The notes beneath the pieces are model-generated. The model was not told the origin of the DNA. It saw nothing but the letters and a program-made list of their open reading frames with translations, and did no database searches. Positions 16,822-25,614 of a DNA stretch of 64,000 bases are shown here, one piece after another. The stretch comes from Arthrobacter sp. ISL-48 (lineage in GTDB: Bacteria > Actinomycetota > Actinomycetes > Actinomycetales > Micrococcaceae). The position numbers and the translations under genes are program-made. Position 1 is the stretch's first letter. Every line of letters starts with the position of its first letter. Location: contig NZ_JAGGPL010000003.1 of NCBI RefSeq assembly GCF_018613805.1, positions 248,001 through 312,000 on the forward strand, given 5' to 3'.

Positions 16822-17508
16822 ATGACTAAACTCTCACTCATGCCCCTCCTCCTTCTGGACTTGGACAATACTCTCGTTGATCGTGCCTCAGCCTTCCGCC
16901 GCTGGGCTGGAGAGTTCGCGGCCAGGCACGGGACCGGAGCCGAGACGGAGGTGGACTGGCTCGTGGCTGCTGACGCCGACGGCTACGAACCCCGGGCCCG
17001 GCTCTCAGCCCGCATACGCCATCGATTCACGCTTGGGGCGTCGGCGCGCAGCGAGCTTGAGGACGCCCTGCGCTGGGGCATGGCAGACCACCTGGAGCCG
17101 GACCCGACTATCGTTCAGGCTCTGGCTTCTGCCAGAAAAGACGGGTGGCTCCCCTTCGTCATAACGAATGGAACAGTGGAGCAACAAGAACGGAAACTCC
17201 GGGTTAGCGGTCTCGACCGGGAAGTCGCCGGTTGGGTCATCTCCGAATCAGCCGGAACGAAGAAGCCAGAGGCCGGCATCTTCTTCGCCGCGGCGAGTGC
17301 GGCTGGCTCAACGCTCGAAGGGGCTTGGATGATCGGCGACTCTCCGGGCGCCGATATTCAAGGCGCCCACTCCCTTGGCATCATGAGCGTCTGGTTGCAC
17401 CGCGGCCGCACCTGGGATGATGCCTCGTTCTCGCCGACACTGACTGCCGGCAGCGTCGCAGCAGCCATTCAAGTTATTCCCATGCTGCCCCGGCCACTCG
17501 GCCGATGA
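16822..17508 (+). CDS. HAD family hydrolase
   Basis: A 228-residue haloacid-dehalogenase-fold hydrolase. Motif I is LLLDLDNTLVD, motif II FVITNGT, motif III KKPEAGIF (Lys) and motif IV MIGDSPGADIQGA. The cap is helical (type C1), as in phosphoglycolate-phosphatase-like and pyrimidine-nucleotidase-like enzymes. Start uncertain: ATG 16822 or ATG 16840, six codons later and immediately before motif I. Convergent with the GNAT gene. Confidence 0.88.
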   Translation: MTKLSLMPLLLLDLDNTLVDRASAFRRWAGEFAARHGTGAETEVDWLVAADADGYEPRARLSARIRHRFTLGASARSELEDALRWGMADHLEPDPTIVQALASARKDGWLPFVITNGTVEQQERKLRVSGLDREVAGWVISESAGTKKPEAGIFFAAASAAGSTLEGAWMIGDSPGADIQGAHSLGIMSVWLHRGRTWDDASFSPTLTAGSVAAAIQVIPMLPRPLGR

Positions 17509-17527
17509 CATGCACCGTCATTTGCCC

Positions 17528-17923
17528 TCAGAGTGCCATGAGGCCGGCCGCTGTCGGTTGGAATCCGCACCGGGCGTAAAAACCTGCCAGGTGGGGCTCA
17601 TAGTCGACATGGAGCCAGCTGGCTCCGCGTTCCCTGGCTTCGAATGCGGCCGCCTTGACCAGCTCGATGCCGAGGCCTCTCCGGCGGGCCTCGGGATGCA
17701 CAGTCGTATCGAGGATGAACGCGTGTACGCCGCCGTCGCCCGCGACGTTGACGAACCCGACGAGCTGGCCGCGTACCCGCGCACCCACCCACAGGAGGCT
17801 CCGCGCGAGTACTGGAGCGAACGGCCTCATCTCGTGGTCGGGCCACGACGCTGCAAAAAGTTCGTTCAGTTCCTCGTCGCCGAGTTCGGGACACACTGCG
17901 AGGCGGGTGCTGTTGCTTGCCAT
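17528..17923 (-). CDS. GNAT family N-acetyltransferase
   Basis: A 131-residue acetyltransferase. The acetyl-CoA-binding motif A is TTVHPEARRRGLGIELV (R/QxxGxG type), followed by WLHVDYEPHLAGFYARCGFQP (motif B with the conserved Tyr). Substrate unknown. ATG 17923 (ASNSTRL) is taken as start because it suits the family; in-frame upstream codons extend only into a region lacking family features. Convergent with the HAD gene. Confidence 0.82.
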   Translation of the reverse strand: MASNSTRLAVCPELGDEELNELFAASWPDHEMRPFAPVLARSLLWVGARVRGQLVGFVNVAGDGGVHAFILDTTVHPEARRRGLGIELVKAAAFEARERGASWLHVDYEPHLAGFYARCGFQPTAAGLMAL

Positions 17924-18090
17924 TGGCCAATTATCCCGTGCCCCGGTTGTCTCATTGCCTGTCGGCATGCCGGCGGAGCGGGAAACTTGCAACGGCATTT
18001 CGCTGCCGCTGACTTAATGCAGTGCTGCGGAATCTCTTCCCGAGGTTCAGCAGCACCTGGTGCGTCCCGCCAGTGGCCCCGCACCGTCGA

Positions 18091-18627
18091 CTAGTGTTGC
18101 CACCCTGTCAGGAGCAGGATCTCACGTGCGATATCTGCCGGCGGGCGGCCATCGGTCTTAATACGGTGTACCCACGGAGGCGTTAGTAGATCGAGTTCCC
18201 GTGCGGCGCTTTGGCTTCGCCCGTAGTGCGAGTCCAGCTCCAGTCCGGATTCCCGCCCTGCAAGCCTGTTGTAGGTGGTCAGATCCTCGGCCATGAGCAG
18301 CACGCCTGTGATCCCCGGATCGTCCCCCATCGCCGTTGCAAGTGCCTGTGTCTGCCGGACGCTGACGGTGTTGGTGTAGATCAGACGACGGTAGCCAAGC
18401 TCCCGGTAGTTCTTCCACATGGCGGCCAGGTTCTTCTCGGCCAGCCCATGCACCCAAGGCGCAGGATGGGCCATATCCAGGTTGTCGCCCTCAATCAGGC
18501 AATGTCGGAGATCCTGCGCTGACAGCTGGGAGTGGAGTTCGTAGGCCACCGTCGTCTTACCCACCCCAGAGCGGCCTCCTATGAACAAGGCCTCGCTTAG
18601 TTCAGTCACATCTTGAGTATTGACCAC
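18091..18627 (-). CDS. P-loop ATP-binding (kinase-like) protein
   Basis: A 178-residue P-loop protein. Walker A is GGRSGVGKTT near residue 17; LIEGDNLDMAHP may hold the substrate-binding acidic pair, and RRLIYTNTVSV a further strand. It resembles small nucleotide/gluconate-kinase-like AAA_33-type kinases with unknown substrate. No DNA-binding domain. Upstream it is divergent from the DUF222-HNH gene. Confidence 0.75.
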   Translation of the reverse strand: MVNTQDVTELSEALFIGGRSGVGKTTVAYELHSQLSAQDLRHCLIEGDNLDMAHPAPWVHGLAEKNLAAMWKNYRELGYRRLIYTNTVSVRQTQALATAMGDDPGITGVLLMAEDLTTYNRLAGRESGLELDSHYGRSQSAARELDLLTPPWVHRIKTDGRPPADIAREILLLTGWQH

Positions 18628-18728
18628 GCGCGGAATCAGGTCGAGCCTGTCAGTTTCTGAAATCGTCTTTATGCTGGCCGTTTAGGCTGCGTCGACCCGG
18701 ATACGCTGACCGTGCATGCAGCCCCGAT

Positions 18729-18785
18729 GGACCACTGAAACGACGCGGCACACAAGCCGGGTCCTTCCTTAATTGTCAGTGGTCC
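18729..18785 (+). repeat. inverted repeat upstream of DUF222-HNH gene
   Basis: Ten-base arms GGACCACTGA (18729-18738) and TCAGTGGTCC (18776-18785) are perfect reverse complements separated by 37 bases, ending 16 bases before the DUF222-HNH start. Transcribed, they would form a long-loop hairpin covering the leader. Could be a regulatory stem or a recognition site for the encoded nuclease-like protein. Confidence 0.45.
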
Positions 18786-18801
18786 CTGAAAGACTCCAAC
18801 C

Positions 18802-20229
18802 ATGGAAGGAAATCCAGGGCTCCAGGCTAAGGCAACAGCCGACGACGATCGTGTCACGGTCGGGGATGTAGCGGCTTTGCTGGCTGCTGTTCGGCCCTGT
18901 GGCAATCGTGCGGGGTTGATCGATCAGCTTCGGGAGCTGGAGGATCTGAAGTCCGCTGCCGCGGGGCTGCAGGCGAGGATCGCCGTCGCCTTCGATGCCC
19001 GGGAACGCGGAGCCCAGCACAAGGCAGGTGTGCCCGCCGCAGAACTGGGACGAGGCGTCGCCGGGCAGATCGCGCTGGCCCGCCGCGAGTCCCCCGCCCG
19101 CGGAAGCCGTCTCCTGGGCCTGGCCAAAGCCCTCGTCACCGAAATGCCGCACACCCTCGCTGCCCTGCACACCGGACAGCTGAACGAATGGCGCGCCACC
19201 CTCCTCGTCAAAGAAACAGCCTGCCTCAGCGCCCCGGACCGGTGCGCCGTCGATGAACAACTCGCCGCGGACACCGGCGCCCTGGCAGGGATGGGCGACC
19301 GGGCGCTCGCCGCCGCCCGCACCGCCGCCTACCGCTTGGACCCCCGCTCGGTCGTCAACCGTGCCAGCAACGCCGCCGCCGACAGGCACGTCAGCCTCCG
19401 CCCGGCGCCAGACACGATGACCTACCTCACCGCCCTGCTCCCCGTTCGCGAAGGAGTCGCCGTCCACGCCGTCCACGCCGCCCTCGCCCGCCACGCCGAC
19501 ACCAGCCGCGCCGCCGCGGACACCCGCTCCCGCGGACAGATCATGGCCGACACCCTCATCGAACGCATCACCGGCACACCCGGCGGGATCACCGGCGTCC
19601 AAATCCAGCTCATCATGACCGATCGCACCCTCCTCCAGGGCGACACGGAACCCGCCCGTCTGCCCGGCTACGGCATCATCCCCGCCGAATGGGCCAGGAC
19701 CGCCGCCTTCGCATCGCCTCACGCAAACGCCGACGGCACCGACACCACCAACGACGGCGACTCAACCGGCCGGGGCGGGTTCACCACCTGGCTGCGGCGG
19801 CTCTACACCGCCCCGGCCACCGGTGAGCTGGTGGCCATGGACTCCCGCGCCAGAATCTACCCGCCCGGGCTCCGCCGCTTCATCCAAACCCGCGACGACA
19901 CCTGCCGGACACCCTACTGCGACGCCCCAATCCGCCATCTGGACCACATCATCCCCTGGCACCGGGGCGGCACCACATCCCTGGACAACGGCGCCGGACT
20001 CTGCGAAACCTGCAACCACACCAAAGAAACCCCAGGCTGGACAGTCAAGCCGCGCCCAGGCCCACGCCACACCATCCAGATCACCACCCCAAGCGACCAC
20101 AAGTACCAATCCACCGCCCCACCCCTGCCCGGAACCCTGCCCTCCCTCACACATGGGCAGAGCCGAGGGCCCCGGAAGAGAGCCAAGGCGCTGAAACTCG
20201 CCCGCTATGCGGAGCAAAGGGCTGCTTGA
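18802..20229 (+). CDS. DUF222 domain / HNH endonuclease-signature protein (13E12 repeat family)
   Basis: A 475-residue protein typical of the actinobacterial DUF222-HNH family, present in many copies in these genomes and of unclear role. A DUF222 helical region covers roughly residues 30-300. Near residues 370-410 is the HNH module: [16 protein letters not shown], then [20 protein letters not shown] and NHTK. The zinc-type Cys pairs and the HNH residues are intact. The C-terminus is basic. A perfect inverted repeat precedes the start. Not flanked by obvious mobile-element ends. Confidence 0.9.
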   Translation: MEGNPGLQAKATADDDRVTVGDVAALLAAVRPCGNRAGLIDQLRELEDLKSAAAGLQARIAVAFDARERGAQHKAGVPAAELGRGVAGQIALARRESPARGSRLLGLAKALVTEMPHTLAALHTGQLNEWRATLLVKETACLSAPDRCAVDEQLAADTGALAGMGDRALAAARTAAYRLDPRSVVNRASNAAADRHVSLRPAPDTMTYLTALLPVREGVAVHAVHAALARHADTSRAAADTRSRGQIMADTLIERITGTPGGITGVQIQLIMTDRTLLQGDTEPARLPGYGIIPAEWARTAAFASPHANADGTDTTNDGDSTGRGGFTTWLRRLYTAPATGELVAMDSRARIYPPGLRRFIQTRDDTCRTPYCDAPIRHLDHIIPWHRGGTTSLDNGAGLCETCNHTKETPGWTVKPRPGPRHTIQITTPSDHKYQSTAPPLPGTLPSLTHGQSRGPRKRAKALKLARYAEQRAA

Positions 20230-20302
20230 TTTCGCTTCGGTTAGGGTTCCAGGTCATGGCCGAAGAGAAGCCCAAGAATCGCCGTCATCTGACTTCACGC
20301 AC

Positions 20303-21280
20303 TCAGACGTACTGACGGAACCAGGCCAGCGTGTCGTTCCAGGCAGCGGTGGCCTGCTCTACTTTGTAGCGTTCACTTGTGTCGTTATGGAATGCATGGT
20401 CGACGCCGGGATATACGGTGAGTTGATTGCGGATGCCACTGGCGGCCAAGGCATCGCGAAGGGCCGGCATCGCACCTGTGATCCGCTGGTCGAGCTCGGC
20501 ATAGACGCCGAAGACCGCTGCCTTGATGGCAGGGACCTTATCCAGGTCCGGGGCGGGTCCGTAGAAGGCAGCGGTGGCCTTCAGCCCGGGCAACGCAGTG
20601 GCCGCCTGCCAGGTGATGCCACCCCCGAAGCAGTAGCCGTTCATGGCGATGCGGTCCGGGTCCACGAAGTCCTGGGACTGGAGGTAGTCATAAGCTGTGG
20701 CGAAGTCAGAGACATGGCGCTGCACACCGTCCTTGGTTAGCGCTCCGGGGACCGCGTCCGGGTCCATGTTCTCGGTGCCTCCCTCCCTGCTCAGCAAGTC
20801 CACTGCCAAGGCTGCATACCCGGCCTTGGCGAAGCGGCGTGCCACGTCCTGGATGTGGGGAGTCAGCCCTCGATTTTCGTGGCAGACCAGGACGGCGGGT
20901 CCCTTTGGGGCAGTGTCCGGCCGGGCGAGGTAACCACTGATGTCGGTTCCTCCGGACGGAAACCGTACTGTCGACGTCGTCAAGCCTGACTCACCTTCCG
21001 GAATGGAGAGCGGGCTTTTCGCCCCGGGGACCGCTCCGGCGGCCGCGGGGCCGGACCCTGCTGCGGACGACGGCGCTTCGGGGCTGGGCATGGGGTCAGT
21101 ATCGGACGGCAGTTCCTCGGGAGTGCATCCGACCAACAGCATCGCAGCCGAGGTTGCGGCCATGCTGCCGGTGATGAACGCCACCCGGCGGGTAAAAGTC
21201 CGGTGAGTCATGGCGCCGGCGCGGTAATCGTCGAAGAATTCCTCGACCAGGTACCTCTCAAACTTGCCAAGCTGGATCAT
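20303..21280 (-). CDS. dienelactone hydrolase family protein, lipoprotein-type
   Basis: A 325-residue alpha/beta-hydrolase. The triad of the dienelactone hydrolase family is seen as GYCFGGG (Cys nucleophile), YAELDQRI (Asp) and GVDHAFHND (His). N-terminally, TRRVAFITGSMAATSAAMLLVGC looks like a signal ending in a lipobox Cys, but a 30-residue charged stretch precedes it (FERYLVEEFFDDYRAG), as in the YghX-like branch. GAGGAGG just ahead fixes the ATG at 21280. Probably a membrane-attached exported esterase/lactonase; substrate unknown. Confidence 0.88.
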   Translation of the reverse strand: MIQLGKFERYLVEEFFDDYRAGAMTHRTFTRRVAFITGSMAATSAAMLLVGCTPEELPSDTDPMPSPEAPSSAAGSGPAAAGAVPGAKSPLSIPEGESGLTTSTVRFPSGGTDISGYLARPDTAPKGPAVLVCHENRGLTPHIQDVARRFAKAGYAALAVDLLSREGGTENMDPDAVPGALTKDGVQRHVSDFATAYDYLQSQDFVDPDRIAMNGYCFGGGITWQAATALPGLKATAAFYGPAPDLDKVPAIKAAVFGVYAELDQRITGAMPALRDALAASGIRNQLTVYPGVDHAFHNDTSERYKVEQATAAWNDTLAWFRQYV

Positions 21281-21417
21281 GATGGGCCTCCTCGAGTGTG
21301 CCGAACATCCTCCTCCAAAGTCGTCCGTCGGGCAAGGGTAGAAACTCGTCCTTCGCCCATTGCGGCGATGATCGGACACTTCGATAATGGTTCATAGCGG
21401 CAAGAGCGGAGGACGTC

Positions 21418-21891
21418 ATGGACGACGTAGATGCATTCCTGGAAGATGTCATGCCCGGCTTGACGGAAGCCGACACGGCTCTGCATAACGGCGACGCTGA
21501 ACCACGGAAAGGCCTCTGGTCACGCAGCGATCCTGTGACCCTTTTCGGGGCGGCAATGACAAAGATAGGAGCGGAGGAGGTGGCCTCCAGTTTCGACTTC
21601 CTCGCCGCCCGCTTTTCGAACTGCGCATCATTCGAGTACCAGGTCATCGCTGCCGGCGTCAGCGGCGACCTGGCGTACGTTGTGGGCGCTGAGCACACGA
21701 CGGCATCAATCGGTGGCGGACCACCGTCGCCTTTTGCATTACGGGTCACTACGATCTTTAGGCGCGACGGCGGCGTGTGGAGGATTGTCCACCGGCACGG
21801 GGATGCCTTTCCGGATGCTGACATTGACTCGACCCGATTGCAGATCGACCGCGTCGGGCATCCTGACCGGACCACCAACGGTGGGTCCTAG
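21418..21891 (+). CDS. NTF2-like/SnoaL-type protein
   Basis: A 157-residue NTF2-fold protein of the kind annotated nuclear transport factor 2 family or SnoaL-like. DALHNGDAEPRKGLWSRSDPVTLFGAA and FSNCASFEYQVIAAGVSGDLAYVVGAEHTT match the core strands. Ends in RVGHPDRTTNGGS. Its stop overlaps the stop of the convergent MBL gene by sharing a CTAG sequence. Function unknown. Confidence 0.78.
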   Translation: MDDVDAFLEDVMPGLTEADTALHNGDAEPRKGLWSRSDPVTLFGAAMTKIGAEEVASSFDFLAARFSNCASFEYQVIAAGVSGDLAYVVGAEHTTASIGGGPPSPFALRVTTIFRRDGGVWRIVHRHGDAFPDADIDSTRLQIDRVGHPDRTTNGGS

Positions 21892-22655
21892 GCAGTAGAG
21901 AGGGTGGCGATGGCGTCACCAATCCCCATCCGCAATGCTGGCCCGTGCCCAGGGAGGACCAAGGAGGCGTCGACGTCGGCCAGGCACTTTAGCGCCTCCC
22001 CTACCGCATCCGGGCGGCTGTGGAACATAGGGTGCAACATCTGGGCACCCGTTTCCTTGCTGAGCGGATGACCCGTGACCAGGGCATCCCCAGTCGCCAC
22101 GGCATTGGCTTTGGGGAGCACGAACGTGGTGTGTCCAGGTGTATGCCCGGCAACCAGGACCGCTCGGGGCGAGCCGGGAAGCGATCCCAGTTCGTCGGCT
22201 CCCCACGCCCGTGCTTCTGTGGCTGGCTCCGCGGTCAGGGCGCCGGCCTTGATGACGTGCAGCATCCAGCGGAGAACCCGGGGCCGCCATGCCCGCCGAA
22301 GAACCTGGCCCAGGGTCACCTGGTGCTTTTCCTGACCCCGGACATGTGCCAGCTCCTCGGGGCTGCAGAGGATTGGAGTGCCGTACTCCTTCGAGAAGTG
22401 CGCGGCGGACCCTGTGTGATCAACGTGACCGTGGGTGATCAGCATCGCCTTGGCCTCCGCCGGCTCCAAGCCGATCTGTCGGATCGAAGCCAGTACGTGT
22501 ACGACGTCGCGGGGGTAACCGCCGTCGATGACGATAAAGTCAGCCCCTTCGCGGACTATGACCCAGTTCGACGCCGGTCCCTCCACAAAGAAGACGCCTT
22601 CCGCAGGCTCCGTTGTCCGCTGCTCCGGAAGCCAGTCATGGTGTTGCTGAGGCAT
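21888..22655 (-). CDS. MBL fold metallo-hydrolase
   Basis: A 255-residue metallo-beta-lactamase-fold hydrolase. Metal motifs: ITHGHVDHTG (HxHxDH), VAGHTPGHTTFVL (His) and VTGHPL / VLPGHGPAL. Such proteins hydrolyse lactones, thioesters or nucleic-acid backbones; no domain decides the substrate. ATG 22655 is used, with AGAAAG seven bases upstream; an in-frame start at 22727 would include two copies of an 18-base tandem repeat. Divergent from the riboswitch-controlled gene. Confidence 0.85.
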   Translation of the reverse strand: MPQQHHDWLPEQRTTEPAEGVFFVEGPASNWVIVREGADFIVIDGGYPRDVVHVLASIRQIGLEPAEAKAMLITHGHVDHTGSAAHFSKEYGTPILCSPEELAHVRGQEKHQVTLGQVLRRAWRPRVLRWMLHVIKAGALTAEPATEARAWGADELGSLPGSPRAVLVAGHTPGHTTFVLPKANAVATGDALVTGHPLSKETGAQMLHPMFHSRPDAVGEALKCLADVDASLVLPGHGPALRMGIGDAIATLSTA

Positions 22656-22770
22656 GGTCGTGCTTTCTTGTGGTTGGGAAGAAGCTTGTGGTTGGGAAGC
22701 GCCATCGCTCGCGGCCACTCTTGCCATGGCCGCATCGCAGAAGCTAGGCGGCGCGCCGAAGCACTACACA

Positions 22771-22789
22771 CTCGTTACCGTAATGTGAC
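22771..22789 (+). promoter_or_regulatory. MtrA-like direct repeat (GTTAC-N6-GTGAC), upstream of riboswitch 1
   Basis: CTCGTTACCGTAATGTGAC contains two GTnAC half-sites eleven bases apart on the same strand. An almost identical element lies at the same distance ahead of the second c-di-AMP riboswitch (27555). MtrA-family response regulators bind paired GTnAC repeats and control cell-wall hydrolases; assignment here is inference from sequence and target class. Confidence 0.5.
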
Positions 22790-22853
22790 AATACCCGGAA
22801 GCAGAAGATACCCTCTTCCGGTGCCCCGGTTTCAGCCGGGACATTTCCGTCAG

Positions 22854-23032
22854 TATGCCGAACCCTGCCGCTGACCGGGATCCAATCGCTTTCCAGCTGG
22901 CAGGGACGGGGGAACCACGTTTCCATGGCCTCTCACAGGCCTGGGGTTAAGTCGATAACGCTCCGTCCCGTACGGCGGCGTCTCCGGCCGGGTGTCTCCG
23001 ACCCGAACCCGACAGCTCACCTCGCAGGCATG
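22854..23032 (+). promoter_or_regulatory. c-di-AMP riboswitch (ydaO/yuaA type) 1
   Basis: The leader matches the ydaO-type consensus in order: GCCGAACCC, a hairpin, ACGGGGGAACCA, CTGGGGTTAAGT, CCGTCCCG and the hallmark end CCGAACCCGACAGCTCACC then TCGCAGGC. P1 can close between TATGCC (22854) and GGCATG (23032). It ends 17 bases before the LysM/NlpC-P60 gene. These riboswitches turn off cell-wall hydrolase and potassium genes when c-di-AMP is high. Confidence 0.93.
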
Positions 23033-23048
23033 AGAGAGGCAAATCTCT

Positions 23049-23879
23049 GTGTCAAAAAACTCCACTACCGCCCGCCATCGCGCGACCTCCAGCCGATCCG
23101 TCGCACTTGAGGGCTTGTCAGCCGCAACCAAGTCGAATGCCCTGAACATTGGAAGGTCCGGCCTGGTTGTTGCTGCCGCATCCGGACTTCTGTTCGGCAT
23201 TGGGGCACCGGCCCACGCCGGAACCCACGCGCCTGACAATTCCGGCAACACCAGTGTTCAGGTCCAGGGACGGGCCGCCGCGCCGGCACCGGCCCCCGCA
23301 CCAGCAGCACCGGCAGCAGCTGCGGCCAGGGTCCACACAGTCGTCTCCGGCGACACCCTCGGCGCCATTTCGGCCAGTTACGGCGTGAGCCTTAACGCGG
23401 TCTTCTCGGCTAACGGCATGTCCATGGCAACCATCATCTACCCGGGCAACCAGATCACGATCCCCGGTGCCGGAACTGCTGCGCCAGCTCCGGCTCCGGC
23501 TCCGGCAGTCGCTCCGGCCCCGGCAGTACGCGTTGCCGCAGCTTCGGCACCCGCTCCCGCAGCTACATCCGGCTCTGTCGGTGCGGCCGTTCTGGCCTCT
23601 GCATACTCCCAGTTGGGTGTAACCCAGGACTGCACCGCCATGGTGGAGAAGGCTCTGCGCTCCGTTGGTAAGAGCGTGGGCGACTTGGCCCCAGGTCAGT
23701 TCTTCCAGTACGGCAGTGTTGTAGGGACGCCCGCTCCCGGTGACTTGGTTATCACTGCCGGACACGTGGGCGTTTACGCTGGCAACGGCCAGGTTGTCAG
23801 CGGTGGCGTGGATGGTTACAAGACCCAGGTCCACCCCATCAGCTGGCTTACCGGCGCTTCCTTCGTCCGCGTAGCATAG
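23049..23879 (+). CDS. secreted LysM / NlpC-P60 peptidoglycan hydrolase
   Basis: A 276-residue exported wall hydrolase. A signal peptide and cleavage region (GLVVAAASGLLFGIGAPAHA) starts after a basic N-terminus. A LysM domain (VHTVVSGDTLGAISASYGVSLNAV) follows an Ala/Pro linker; a second Pro-rich linker leads to an NlpC/P60 domain with TQDCTAMVEKAL (catalytic Cys), AGHVGVYAG (His) and ending HPISWLTGASFVRVA. It probably cleaves peptide stems in the cell wall. GTG start at 23049 with GAGAGAGG upstream. Under the c-di-AMP riboswitch and the direct repeat upstream. Confidence 0.92.
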   Translation: MSKNSTTARHRATSSRSVALEGLSAATKSNALNIGRSGLVVAAASGLLFGIGAPAHAGTHAPDNSGNTSVQVQGRAAAPAPAPAPAAPAAAAARVHTVVSGDTLGAISASYGVSLNAVFSANGMSMATIIYPGNQITIPGAGTAAPAPAPAPAVAPAPAVRVAAASAPAPAATSGSVGAAVLASAYSQLGVTQDCTAMVEKALRSVGKSVGDLAPGQFFQYGSVVGTPAPGDLVITAGHVGVYAGNGQVVSGGVDGYKTQVHPISWLTGASFVRVA

Positions 23880-23892
23880 CCGCCAAGGTTGC

Positions 23893-23938
23893 GGCAGACG
23901 GGGCGGCGGACGGGAGACAACCGTCCGCCGCCTCTGCC
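23893..23938 (+). terminator. hairpin terminator after the LysM/NlpC-P60 gene
   Basis: Long inverted repeat: GGCAGA plus GGCGGCGGACGG on the left, CCGTCCGCCGCC plus TCTGCC on the right, with a short loop GAGACAA. It starts 13 bases after the stop. There is no clear T-run, so it may be a protecting or Rho-independent stem of weak form. Confidence 0.65.
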
Positions 23939-24099
23939 TCCAAACCGGCCAAGGTCAGGTTCCGTCCAGCCAAATCGGGAATACTGGAGCGAGGCGCCGG
24001 ACTTGGCGTCTGCAATCGCATTCGTGTCAACAGGCAACGGTCGGTCTTGCTTGAGTCAGCTGAAGCTGAAACCGGCCAGATCGAGGCTCCGGAGGTTAT

Positions 24100-25299
24100 G
24101 TGACAGTGCCAGTTGAAGGAACGTCCGCGGCGCCCGCCCAGCAAACTGCCCATCAAACCGCAGTCCGCCCCAGGCTGGACGGCCTGGACGTTCTTCGCGG
24201 TACCGCCGTTGGCGCCGTTCTCTTGGGGCATTCCTGGCCCGGGATATTCCAAGGTGCAGGCATCGTCGGTGTCATTGTCTTCTTTGTGCTGAGCGGTTAT
24301 CTGATAACTGGAGTACTCCTCAGGGACGTCGAGCGGCATCGGAAGATCCGTTACGGCCGCTTTTACGCGCACCGGGCTTTCCGGCTGCTGCCAGCCCTCA
24401 TCGCCTTCCTGGGCGTGTATGCCGCCGTTGAACTGACGGCCGACGTCCTCGGAGACCGGTCCAAGGGAATTGTCGGCTATAGCCTCCTTGCCGGTTTCGG
24501 CTACCTCAAGGACATCCCGTTGCCGTTCGATGTCAGCCTGGCCATCGGACCGCTTTGGACTCTGGCCGTGGAAGAGCAGTTCTATCTGATCTGGCCGCCA
24601 CTGCTGGTGTGGGCCCTGCGGAAGAACCGTCAGGGACGGCTGATTGGCTGGTCCGCCGCCGTCGTCTTCTCCCTCATGACGGCAAGTGTGCTGGCGATGC
24701 TGATCCTGGCTCCGCAACTTCACTCCATGGTCTACGCGCTGCCGACGACGTGGGGTCTCGGGCTGATCGTCGGTTCGGGACTGCGTCTGTACAGGGTCCA
24801 TGTGTTCAGCTGGTTTTCCGGCCGGCGGTTTAGAGAGGCAGCACTGCTCGGCTCCATAGTTGTCCTGGCCTCGTTGATCTTCTTTCCCAGGGCCAACGAA
24901 TCGCCGGCCTTTTTCTTTGTGGGAGGCCCGCTAGCCATGGCTGCCGCGGGGGCCCTGGTGGTGCTGGCCGCCTCCCGCGCCCAGGTAATGCCGAAGTGGA
25001 CTCGAGCTCTGCAGGCACTGGGCACAGTTTCCTATGGGGCCTACCTCTGGAACTACATCGTCATTCTGTGGCTCAATGGCGGATCGACAGCCGACCTGCC
25101 GCCGCTGGTGGCAGTGTCAGCAATCCTGGTGACCCTGTTGCTGGCGGTCATCAGCTGGTACACCGTCGAGAGGCTGGGACGCATGGCGCGCGATCGCTTC
25201 GACAAGCACTTTCCGGACCAGCGGCAGACTGTCCGTAGCGTAGTTTCCCAGCCCGAACCTAGGTTGAGAGCGGCCGCGGACCAGGCTTCTGTTCAATAA
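24100..25299 (+). CDS. acyltransferase 3 family membrane protein
   Basis: A 399-residue integral membrane O-acyltransferase (Acyl_transf_3). Motifs: LDVLRGTAV near residue 30, LLGHSW (catalytic His), RYGRFYAHRAFRLLP (R-rich motif) and WTLAVEEQFYLIWPP, with about ten transmembrane segments. The family modifies sugars, peptidoglycan or lipids with acyl groups. The short charged C-terminus is cytoplasmic-like. GTG at 24100 has GGAGG five bases ahead. Downstream of the wall hydrolase and possibly envelope-related, but a hairpin separates them. Confidence 0.88.
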   Translation: MTVPVEGTSAAPAQQTAHQTAVRPRLDGLDVLRGTAVGAVLLGHSWPGIFQGAGIVGVIVFFVLSGYLITGVLLRDVERHRKIRYGRFYAHRAFRLLPALIAFLGVYAAVELTADVLGDRSKGIVGYSLLAGFGYLKDIPLPFDVSLAIGPLWTLAVEEQFYLIWPPLLVWALRKNRQGRLIGWSAAVVFSLMTASVLAMLILAPQLHSMVYALPTTWGLGLIVGSGLRLYRVHVFSWFSGRRFREAALLGSIVVLASLIFFPRANESPAFFFVGGPLAMAAAGALVVLAASRAQVMPKWTRALQALGTVSYGAYLWNYIVILWLNGGSTADLPPLVAVSAILVTLLLAVISWYTVERLGRMARDRFDKHFPDQRQTVRSVVSQPEPRLRAAADQASVQ

Positions 25300-25614
25300 G
25301 GCCCCTTTGGCGGTTCATCATGTCAGCGCGTGCAGAACCGTGGCGAGCAACGGGGCACCTCCGAGCATCAGGAGCACGGGAGCCGGAACGCCCAGCACTC
25401 AGGCCAGCAGCCGCCGTCGTGCCTGTTTCACAAGCAGCCGGACGGCACTGAACTCCTGCTGCAGCGCATGAACATTGCCCGGCTCTGCCGGCCTCAGGTG
25501 CCAGGTCCCGGTAGTACGGCTGCCGAGGCAATCCGGGCCACCTCTTCCGTGTCCAGCGTGCGGCTGAACCGGTTGAGCCAGCCCAGGAGCAGCCGCTCCG
25601 TCACCACTGCAAAT
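25300..25614 (-). other. region without a clear gene; possible degenerate small membrane-protein ORF
   Basis: No full gene is seen. On the minus strand, one frame reads ...HLRPAEPGNVHALQQEF, SAVRLLVKQARRRLLA, a TGA at 25401-25399, then in the same frame VLGVPAPVLLMLGGAPLL and ATVLHALT before TGA at 25320. The second piece would be one membrane segment. A single W-to-TGA change could explain the interruption, but no homologue is recognised. Confidence 0.2.

Noticed and set aside
18769..19722. Gly-rich minus-strand open frame inside the DUF222-HNH gene
   Set aside because: Shadow of codon-biased DNA; composition is a simple GC-rich mirror, with no domain.
23848..24801. Long minus-strand open frame overlapping the acyltransferase
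   Set aside because: Antisense to a clear multi-membrane protein; no start context or homology features.
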